64,000 bases of DNA from Sipunculus nudus (taxonomy: Eukaryota; Annelida; Sipuncula; Golfingiida; Sipunculidae). The translations under genes and the position numbers were made by a program. The notes under the pieces were generated by a model that worked only from the letters and a program-made list of their open reading frames with translations, was not told the origin of the DNA and ran no database searches. The stretch is from the NCBI GenBank assembly GCA_026874595.1, contig CM049318.1, positions 6,587,741-6,651,740 of the forward strand, given 5' to 3'. Below, piece by piece: positions 51,756-60,866 of the stretch (positions are counted from its first letter, which is position 1; every line of letters starts with the position of its first letter).

Positions 51756-52035
51756 ATCTGTAAAAAACAATGTTTTGCGGAAACTATATTTTCAGCTAAG
51801 TTCAGCACTTGATGTGCACATGATGGGTGGGGCCACCCAGAATCACAGTACTTGTAGAATATCTCAGGAATTGATGGATGTGTCATCCTGAAATATTGCA
51901 CGTTTTGCCATCCTGGAAAGGTTTTTCTTAATGCTCTTTTCTCAGGAGTGCTTTGGTGTATTGGCCTGAAATTTTGCATGTACATCAATCTTAGATAGCT
52001 TTCTCATGCACAAGACAGGTACGTGAAACCACCTC
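51756..52035 (+). mobile_element. Truncated TTGTATCC-family element fragment
   Basis: The start reads tgtatctgtaaaaaacaatg then ttttgcggaaactatatttt. This is a diverged copy of the 5' hairpin of the elements at 55174 and 57222. Tandem-type words follow (cctgaaattttgcatgtaca, gatagctttctcatgcacaa). No 3' hairpin end was found, so it appears truncated. Confidence 0.5.
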
Positions 52036-52762
52036 TAATGATGTACACCAAAACCTGCCGTGAGGGGACACCAGGATGAGCAGACACCTTCGATGTACAT
52101 ACACTTAGCCAATGTCCAGACCCTTTTCCCATTAAAATTGACCTGTCATGAGCGGACACCTGCTAAAGGCGACAGGGACAGTCCTGTTTGGCAAAAAATC
52201 CTGTCACAAATGGATACCCGATTCCAATTTATAAGCAGCCAACGTTACGCTGGGTGGGTGTACCATCTGAGCACCTCTGTGGAATGCTTCGTGCATGCTG
52301 TGAACTGCTCATATATAGATTCATTCATAGATATTATGCAATTTGCCGAAATTCTGTATCACATGATTGACTCGACCAGTGAGCATCAATATAAGGTGAC
52401 CCGAGTCTTTTTCCGTCATATAAGCATGGTGGACGAGTGCTTTTCGGCACTATTTTAAGATTGCAAAAATTATAATGATAGCATATTTGATAATTGTAAC
52501 TTTAACTGTTGCAAAAGACATCAAAATGTTGATAAACAAGAACAATTTGGCCTGTGCAATAATCCAAATATAATTGCGGGTGCACCTGCAGGTGACAGCA
52601 GCCAAACGTCCCTGAACACTACTGAATTCTTTGGTGTTTTTGCCATATTGAATGTCTGCCTCGTTTGAGGCCCAGTCATGGCAATGTACATCAGTGCTTG
52701 ATTTGTTGAGAAAATTAAGTGTAGAAGAAGTGCTAATCAAATTTAATTTTGATTAGCAATTA
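52036..52762. other. Unassigned repeat-like stretch
   Basis: Two copies of a gagcggacacc-type word lie at about 52060 and 52155. A 132-codon open frame across them has no recognised motif and is not called. The segment 52575-52700 (tgccatattgaatgtctgcc, cagtcatggcaatgtacatc) recurs in diverged form at about 62607-62655, so it is a dispersed repeat. An inverted repeat TGCTAATCAAA / TTTTGATTAGCA sits at 52731-52758, just before the next element. Confidence 0.45.
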
Positions 52763-54190
52763 TTGTATCCCCCGACAAATTGGGATACTATGGTTTCACG
52801 ACGGTCCCACCGCCGCCGCCGCCGCAGAAAAACACTTGTGAGCGGGATAACTCAAAATATATTTCACTGATCTTTTTCAAACTTTACATTTGTATAGATA
52901 TAGGTAAGGGGACAAAGCCTATTTAAAATGGGGTCATGACCTATGCTAGGAGAGTGATCTGACCTTGAATAAGTCCATTTTTGCTGAAAATAACACAAAT
53001 TCTTCAATATGTCAAGTAAGCTTGCATGGACTGGTCCAAAAATCAAGGTGACCGAAGATCTTGGATAGCCTTGTGATATACCAGAAACTGGTGGCGCCAC
53101 CTATTATCCTTTTCTTGTTTTAACGCCTTTTAATACCCCCATAATTGCCATTTGACAATACTGTAAGCATTATAAGTAAAAAACTAATGGACAGATTTCT
53201 TTCATATTATGCACATGTAGAGAGATGGGTTATGGGATGAGGTCTATTTACATTTGGGTCATGACCTTTACCATGAGTGGCCTTGACCTTTAATGTGTCC
53301 ATATTTGGGAAAATTACACATCTCTTATGATATCTCCAGTGTTGATAGCCATTTGGATTTCAAACGTGACTTATGTATGGCCCACCACTAAAGTAAGAAC
53401 CCTATAGGTTCTGGGGTCATGAGGTCAAAGGTCAAGGTCACTGGACTCGCATCTTAAAAGATACTGTGGCTGCATTTTAAGCCAAACTTTCATCCAAGGT
53501 CTTCAATCTTGAATATATAGCTCACTTGCCAATAGTGGATGATCCATATCAATTTTGGGGTTACAAGGTCAAAGGTGAAGGTCACAGGAGCCATCTGTCC
53601 AAAAATTTGTTTCTGGATGACAATTCCTGCTTTTACTGATGTATAGATTTCAAACTTGACTTGAATATGTCCCATTGGAAAAGAAAGACCTGAATTGATT
53701 TTGGGGTCATAAGGTCAAAGGTCAAGGTCACAGGACACATCTTTAAAAAGATTGTGGATGCATTTTCAGCCAAACATTTCATCTCAGACATTTCATCGTG
53801 CACATACAGTTCCCCTGCCAATAGAGGAAGAGGCCTGTCAATTGTAAGGTCATAAGGTCAAAGGTGAAGGTCACAGGAGCCATCTGTCCAAAAAATAGTT
53901 TCTGGATGATAATTCCTGCTTTTATTGATGTATAGATTTCAAACTTGACTTATATATGTCCCATTGAAAAAGCAAGACCTGAATTGATTTTGGGGTCATG
54001 AGGTCAAAGGTTAAGGTCACAGGACACATCTTTAAAAAGATTGTTAATTGATAGATGGAAGAAACAATAATTGCTTGCCAAGTGTCAGTATATGCTGCTA
54101 AAAATGGGGGCCTATTCCTAAAGGGGGGGGGGGGGGGGCGTTCTATGTCTGGGGATACTCGGGGCACCTGCGGTGCCAAGAAATGTCTAG
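52763..54190 (+). mobile_element. Helitron2-like element, TTGTATCCCCC family
   Basis: It begins TTGTATCCCCCGACAAATTG with a GTATCCC/GGGATAC hairpin, then a (CCG)n tract at 52810-52825. The interior has tandem units built round ggggtcatgaggtcaaaggt (about 53416, 53565, 53703, 53850, 53996), an ACTGGTGGCGCCACCT palindrome at 53088-53102 and a run of 16 G at 54123-54138. The 3' end has GGGGATAC (inverse of the start), the hairpin GGCACC-TGC-GGTGCC and aagaaatgtCTAG ending at 54190. The host junction fits A|T insertion without duplication. No protein is encoded. Confidence 0.7.
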
Positions 54191-55173
54191 TTGAATTTTG
54201 ATTTGCAATTTTTGTATATATCAGATTTGATTTAAATAAAGTGTTGAAATGTTGTCATGCACACTATTTGGCAATATATATACCTGGTGTATATAAATAT
54301 ATGTCGAGGCCCAGATTAGAATCTGGCTCAATTTAAAACTGGGCCAGCCCAGATCAAAATTTTGATTTGGACCGGCCCAGACCAAAATTCTAATCTGGGC
54401 CAGACCAGTTTTAAACTGGGCCAGCCCAGATTAAAATTTTTATCTGGGCCGGTCCAGATTAAAATCCTGTGGTGAAGACTTCAGGATTTAAATCTGGTCT
54501 GGACTGATTTTAAACTGGGCTGGCCCAGATAAGAATTTTGATCTGGGCTGGTTAAGTTTACAACCCCGTGGTGGACTGATTTTAAACTTGGCTGGCCAAG
54601 ATCAAAATTTCAATCTGGGCTAGTCAAGATTACAGTTCTGTGGTGGACTGTTTTTAAACTGGGCCTAACCAGATCAGAATCCTAATCTTATCTTAGGCTA
54701 GCTTGATTTGTATCATCTTAAATCAGATAATACAGTAAACATTTATTCCAGATACACCATTTTGAAGGGCACAAAACATAATGAACAAGATCATTTAAAA
54801 TATTTTAGTGAGGAAAAGCTAACAAACAAATGTAATGTACTTCTTTGGTTACATCTATTCTTCAAGCATGCAAGTTCACATTTGAACTTCACCTAAACCA
54901 ACTACCATAATTAATCACAGTTTAGAACATCAGTTCTGAGACATCTACTTGACTTAATATCAAAATTTTCAACTTAACTGAGATAATTTTCTGTTCTGAA
55001 TATCAAAATTACATGTGTAATATTAAATATATACATGCATAATTAAATACCAGCTTTACTCATTTATAAGTGAACAAAAGTTATTTATCAGTCTTGATGC
55101 TCATTTGGGTGAGCAGCATGACATTGTGCCCTAACATGGGGGTAGAGAGAGGTTAGTGATACCATTACTGTAA

Positions 55174-56880
55174 TTGTATCCGCCAAAACAGAGTTTTGCG
55201 GATACTATGTTTTCAGCTGGACGACGCCGCCGCCGCCGCGTAGGTGTCCGGAGAACTCCTCCGTAACCGCTGGGCGGAATTTTCCGAAACCCGGGATTAT
55301 GTTCGGGTCACATGTGAACTGCTGCGCCCCGATTTTGTTTTGACCTCTGACCTTTCCTCTGGGCTCTGCGTCCGTTTGTGCGTCTGTTTCCACACATAAA
55401 CCCACATATCTCGGGAACCGTTTGACCGATCAGGAAAATTTTTTTGCACAAATGTAGCCCTCGGAGAGCTTTATAACATACACCAAAAATGGTGGCGCCA
55501 CCTGCAACCATGTTTGCACAGTGTCCATCTGTTCGTCTGCCTTGGGTTAAAATCACTCATATCTCTGCAGTGACTTGACTAATTCACCTGAAATTCGGCA
55601 TGTGCAAACATCCTGGATAGCTTTTCTGATTTTATGACAGGTGGCGCCACCTACATTCACGTTTACGCTGCAGACATCCAAGCTCATATCTCCGGAACCG
55701 TTTGACCGATCAGGAAAAATCTTTTGCACAAATGTAGCCCTTGGAGAGCTTTATAACATACACCAAAAATGGTGGCGCCACCTGCAACCATGTTTGCACA
55801 GTGTCCATCTGTTCGTCTGCCTTGGGTTAAAATCACTCATATCTCTGCAGTGACTTTACTAATTCACCTGAAATTTGGCATGCGTATACATCCTGGATAG
55901 CTTATCTGATTTTATGACAGGTGGCGCCACCTACATTCACGTTTACGCTGCAGACATCCAAGCTCATATCTCGGGAACCGTTTGACCGATCAGGAAAATT
56001 CTTTTGCACAAATGTAGCCCTTGGAGAGCTTTATAACATACACCAAAAATGGTGCCGCTACCTGCAACCATGTTTGCACAGTGTCCATCTGTTTGTCTGC
56101 CTTGGGTTAAAATCACTCATATCTCTGCAGTGACTTGACTAATTCACCTGAAATTTGGCATGCGTATACATCCTGGATAGCTTTTCTGATTTTATGACAG
56201 GTGGCGCCACCTACATTCACGTTTACGCTGCAGACATCCAAGCTCATATCTCAGGAACCGTTTGACCGATCAGGAAAATTTTTTTGCACAAATGTAGCCC
56301 TTGGAGAGCTTTATAACATACACAAAAAATGGTGGCGCCACCTGCAACCATGTTTGCACAGTGTCCAGCTGTTCGTCTGCCTTGGGTTAAAATCACTCAT
56401 ATCTCTGCAGTGGTTTGACTAATTCACCTGAAATTCTGCATGCTTATACATCCTGGATAGCTTTTCTGATTTTATGACAGGTGGCGCCACCTACAATCAA
56501 GTTTACGCTGCAGACATCCAAGCTCATATCTAGGGAACCGTTTGACCGATTGGGCCAAAATTTTGCATGTGTATAGTTCTCACAAAGCTCTTTATCATAC
56601 GCTAAACTGGTGGCGCCACCTGCAACCCTTTTTGGCACAGCGTCCATCTGTTTGTCTGCCAAGGGCAAAAATCACTCATATACAATATAGTGGTTTGACT
56701 TATCTGCCTTAAATTTTGCATATGTATACAACTTGGACGGCTTTCTGGATTTTTTGGTAGATAGCGCAACCTACATACACAATTTGGCTGCAGACATCCA
56801 TGCTGATATGCAACACTTCACCCGTTCCACTCTGATTTAGGCGGATACAAGTAGTTGCTTGTCGACTACCCGTATTCTAG
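55174..56880 (+). mobile_element. Helitron2-like element, TTGTATCCGCC family, copy 1
   Basis: It begins TTGTATCCGCCAAAACAGAG, whose first 30 bases fold (GTATCCGC...GCGGATAC), then a (GCC)n tract. The 3' part has GGCGGATACAA at about 56840-56850, the inverse of the start. The hairpin GTAGTTG-CTTGT-CGACTAC follows, then CCGTATTCTAG ending at 56880. The interior has tandem units of 280 bp. The matching core at about 60330 lacks the insert (taatttt joined directly to caatagaagaaaatcc), showing insertion between A and T with no target duplication. No protein is encoded. Confidence 0.8.
55360..56770. repeat. 280-bp tandem repeat, about 5 units, inside copy 1
   Basis: Each unit carries AGGTGGCGCCACCT once and TGGTGGCGCCACCT once, plus catatctcgggaaccgtttg and tggagagctttataacatac words. 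Three consecutive units are nearly identical at exactly 280-bp spacing (55641, 55921, 56201); the outer units are more diverged. Short open frames repeating every 280 bp are artefacts. Confidence 0.9.
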
Positions 56881-57221
56881 TTTATAATAGCAGAAAATCC
56901 ACAGCTGAGAAAATGATATGATTGCTGTCATTTGGCAGTCTCAAAATTAGAGGTGAACATGTGTGAAAATTTGATTTAGAATTTTATTTCAGAGGGTGAC
57001 AAACATGGTGGAGGTTTCACTTTGGAGTTAATGACTTTAAACAAAAGCTTATATAATAACTGATAACTAATCTAAATTGAAGATAGTTCAGTGCTGCAAT
57101 ACAAATATTCTCTACCTTCAAAAGTTAAAATGCTGAGTTGGTGAATATTTTTCCCACTGTTCTATCTAAAAACATTATGATCTTGTTAATAATTCACACA
57201 AATTAGCCAATATCGACCTAA

Positions 57222-58400
57222 TTGTATCCGCCAAAACAGAGTTTTGCGGATACTATGTTTTCAGCCCACCGCGGCCGCGGCGGCGTAGGTGTCCGGAGAA
57301 CTCCTCCGTAACCGCTGGGCGGAATTTTACGAAACCCGGGATTATGTTCGGGTCACATGTGAACTGCTGCACCCCGATTTTGTTTTGACCTCTGACCTTT
57401 CCTTTGCGCTCTGCGTCCGTTTGTGCGTCTGTTTCCACACATAAACCCACATATCTCGGGAACCATTTGACCAATCAGGAAATTTTTTTGCACAAATGTA
57501 GCCCTTGGAGAGCTTTATAACATACACAAAAATTGGTGGCGCCACCTGCAACCATGTTTGCACAGTGTCCATCTGTTCGTCTGCTTTGGGTTAAAATCAC
57601 TCGTATCTCTGCAGTGATTTGACTAATTCACCTGAAATTCGGCATGCATATACATCCTGGATAGCTTTTCTGATTTTATGACAGGTGGCGCCACCTACAT
57701 TCACGTTTACGCTGCAGACATCCAAGCTCATATCTCGGGAACCATTTGACCGATTGGGCCAAAATTTTGCATGTGTATAGATCTCACATAGCTCTTGATC
57801 ATACGCAAAACTGGTGGCGCCACCTGCAGCCATTTTTGCACAGATCCCGTCTGTTTGTCTGCCATGGGATAAAATCACTCATATCTCAGCAGTGGTTTGA
57901 CATATCCGCCTAAAACTTTGCAGGTTAATACATCCCCTACAGCTCTCTTGATTTTATGACAGGTGGCGCCACCTGCATTCTAGTTTATGCAGCAGACATC
58001 CAAGCTCATATCTTACGAACCATTTGACCAATTGGGCCAAAGTTTTGCATGTGTATAGTTTTCACATAGCTCTTTATCATACGCTAAACTGGGTGCCATC
58101 TACAACCATTTTTGCACAGCGTCCATCTGTTTGTCTGCCACGGGCTAAAATCACTCATATACGTCATGTAGTGGTATGACTTAACTGCCTTAAATTTTGC
58201 ATATGTATACAACTTGGACGGCTTTCTGGATTTTGTGGTAGGTGGGGCAACCTACATACACAATTTGGCTGCAGACATCCATGCTAATATGCAACACTTC
58301 ACTCTATTTCCCCTTGCCACTCAATCCATGCCTCACTTCACCCGTTCCACTCTGATTTAGGCGGATACACGTAGTCGCTTGTCGACTACCCGTATTATAG
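57222..58400 (+). mobile_element. Helitron2-like element, TTGTATCCGCC family, copy 2
   Basis: It has the same start (TTGTATCCGCCAAAACAGAG) and the same end layout as copy 1: GGCGGATACA, the perfect hairpin GTAGTCG-CTTGT-CGACTAC, then CCGTATTATAG at 58400. It has fewer internal 280-bp-type units (1,179 bp in total against 1,707). The flanking host sequence is duplicated nearby and the second copy, at about 58520-58550, is empty: cgacctaa is joined directly to tttatgtacac. This fixes both boundaries and shows A|T insertion without target duplication. No protein is encoded. Confidence 0.85.
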
Positions 58401-58650
58401 TTTATGTACACTAGATATATATTTTTCTGTTTGCTAAATTTCAGTCACCTAATTTCAATGACTTAAGTTCAGGTATCTTAATAGATGTATGAAAAATTGC
58501 TAAATTTCAGTCACACAAATTAGCCAATATCGACCTAATTTATGTACACTAGATATATATTTTTCTGTTTGCTAAATTTCAGTCACCTAATGTCAATGAC
58601 TTATGTTCAGGTATCTTAATTGATGTTTCAGGGCCTTCTTTCCTGAATAT
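58401..58650. repeat. Two direct copies of a host segment next to element copy 2
   Basis: The segment tatgtacactagatatatat through cttaagttcaggtatctta occurs twice (58402-58480 and 58542-58620). The second occurrence is preceded by cacaaattagccaatatcga, the same host sequence that precedes the element at 57200. This arose by local duplication and supplies the empty site. Confidence 0.85.
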
Positions 58651-59039
58651 GTAGTATGTTGTAAGTTCTAGGTCCAATGTAACAATATTGGGGGGGGGGG
58701 GGGGGAATAACAGAGCAAAAATATTTGAATTAATATTGAGTAACATATATATAAATAATTATTGATTAAATTTGGTTTTAGTTTATTTAATTAATGCACA
58801 TGTTTTGCAAGCTTTATTTGTAGTTTTTATCTGTAAAATACCAATGTCTAACATGATTATTTTTAATTATATTTTTAACATTTCACATAAGAGGTAAAAT
58901 TACAAAAATATGACAGGAGTCCAACCAATGATATTTTCACAGAAAATGAAATAAATTCATAAAATATTAATTATTGTGGACTTACAATGTTTTACAAATT
59001 CTTTGAATTGATTAAAGGCCAGCTAGTTTAATATAGTGT

Positions 59040-59850
59040 AATTGAAGCCAGCCTAGGAGCAGATCAGGATTCTGATCTGGGCTGGTCCAGTTTAAAATCA
59101 GTCTACCACAGGATTGTAATCTTGACTGGCCCAGATAAAATTTTGATCTGGGCCAGCCCAGTTTAAAATCAGTCCACCACAGGATAATAAACTTAACATG
59201 CCCAGATCAAAATTCTTATCTGGGCCAGCCCTGTTTAAAATCAGTCCAGACCAGATTTAAATCCTGAAGTCTTCACCACAGGATTTAAATCTGGACCGGC
59301 CCAAATCAAAATTTTAATCTGGGCTGGCCCAGATCAAAATTTTGATTTGGACCGGCCAAGATCAAAATTCTAATGTGGGCCAGACCAGTTTTAAACTGGG
59401 CCAGCCCAGATTACAATTTTGATCCAGGCCGGTCCAGATTAAAACCTGTGGAGAAGACTTCATTATTTAAATCTGGTCAGGACTGATTTTAAACTGGGCC
59501 AGCCCAGAAAGAATTTTGATCTGGGCCGGCCAAGATCAAAATTCTAATGTGGGCCAGACCAGTTTTAAACTGGGCCAGCCCAGATTACAATTTTGATCCA
59601 GGCCGGTCCAGATTAAAACCTGTGGAGAAGACTTCATTATTTAAATCTGGTCATGACTGATTTTAAACTGGGCCAGCCCAGAAAGAATTTTGATCTGGGC
59701 CGGTCAAGTTAACAATCCTGTGGTGGACTGATTTTAAACTAGGCCGGCCCAGATTAGAATTTTGATCTAGACTAGTCAAGGTAACAATCCTGTGGTGGAC
59801 TGATTTTAAACTGGGCCTAACCAGATCAGAATCCTAATCTTAGGCTGGCT
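59040..59850. repeat. Central arm block of the GGCCCAGATC foldback
   Basis: A run of palindromic modules in both orientations. It includes two nearly identical direct copies of about 187 bp (ggccaagatcaaaattctaa through gaaagaattttgatctgggc, starting near 59353 and 59531). A higher module density than in the outer arms suggests fusion and expansion of two arms. Confidence 0.8.
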
Positions 59851-60803
59851 TGATTTTTATCATCTCAAATCAGATAATACAGTATACAATTATTCCAGAT
59901 ACACCATTCTTAAGGGCACAAAACACTTAATGAACAAGATCATTTAAAATATTTTAGTGAGATAAAAGCTAACTAACAAATGTAATGTGCTTCTTTGGTT
60001 TCATCTATTCTTCAAGCATGCAAGTTCACATCAACTTCACCTAAACCAACTACCATCATTGATCACAGTTTAGAATATGTGTCAGTTCTGATACGTCTGC
60101 TTGACTTAATATCAAAATTTTCCAACTTAACTGAGAAAATTTTCTGCTCTGAATATCAAAATTACATGTGTAATATTAAATATATACATGAATAATTAAA
60201 TACCAACTTTACTCATTTATAAGTGAATAAAAGTAATGTATCAGTCTTGCATGATGCTCACTTGGGTGAGCAGCATGACATTGTGACCGAACTTGGGGCT
60301 ACGGAGAGGTTTGTGATACCATTACTGTAATTTTCAATAGAAGAAAATCCACAGGATCCAACCAATGAAATTTTCATAGAATATGAAATAAATTCATTAA
60401 ATATTAATTATTATTGACTTACAATGTTTGACAAATTCTTTGAATTGATGAAAGGCAAGCTAGGTAAATATAGTGTAATTGAAGCCAGCCTAGGAGTAGA
60501 TTCTGATCTTGGCTCGTCCAGTTTAAAAGCAGTCCACCACAGGATTGTTAACTTGACCGGCCCAGATCAAAATTCTAATCTGGGCTGGCCCAGTTTAAAA
60601 TCAGTCCAGACCAGATTTAAATCCTAAAGTCTTCACCACATGATTTTAATCTGGACCGGCCCAGATCAAAATTTAAATCTGGGCTGGCCCAGTTTAAAAC
60701 TGGTCTGGCCCAGATCAGAATTTTGATCTGGGCCGGTCCAAATCAAAATTTTGATCTGGGCTGGCCAAGTTTTAAATTGGGCCAGATTCTAATCTGGGCC
60801 TCA

Positions 60804-60807
<4 letters not shown>

Positions 60808-60863
<56 letters not shown>
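60808..60863. repeat. (TA)n microsatellite
   Basis: A pure TA run directly abutting the right end of the foldback structure. A shorter atatatatat tract also lies immediately left of the other end (54278-54302), so both ends sit in TA-rich DNA. Confidence 0.95.

Positions 60864-60866
<3 letters not shown>

Larger units (their letters stand above)
54303..60806. mobile_element. 6.5-kb foldback element with GGCCCAGATC palindromic modules, tandem core, containing insertions
   Basis: The left end gaggcccagattagaatctg (54305-54324) is the inverse of the right end cagattctaatctgggcctc (60783-60802). The match continues inward through caatttaaaactgggccagc-type modules. Arms of 300-400 bp are chains of palindromes such as CCCAGATCAAAATTTTGATCTGGG, joined by CAGTTTTAAACTGGG and AGATTTAAATCC words. 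A large arm block lies in the centre (59040-59850). A core of about 650 bp starting near 54690 recurs at 59840-60490 in the same orientation. The first core copy is expanded by two inserted elements and extra sequence. No protein is encoded. Confidence 0.8.

Noticed and set aside
52060-52458. 132-codon open frame
   Set aside because: It starts in a repeat-like stretch with duplicated gagcggacacc words, and the protein has no recognised domain. It was kept only as unassigned sequence.
55641-56422. Three similar 70-codon proteins at 280-bp spacing (MAPPTFTFTLQTSKLI type)
   Set aside because: They are the 280-bp tandem units of a Helitron2-like element read in one frame; the start codons fall within the shared palindrome region.
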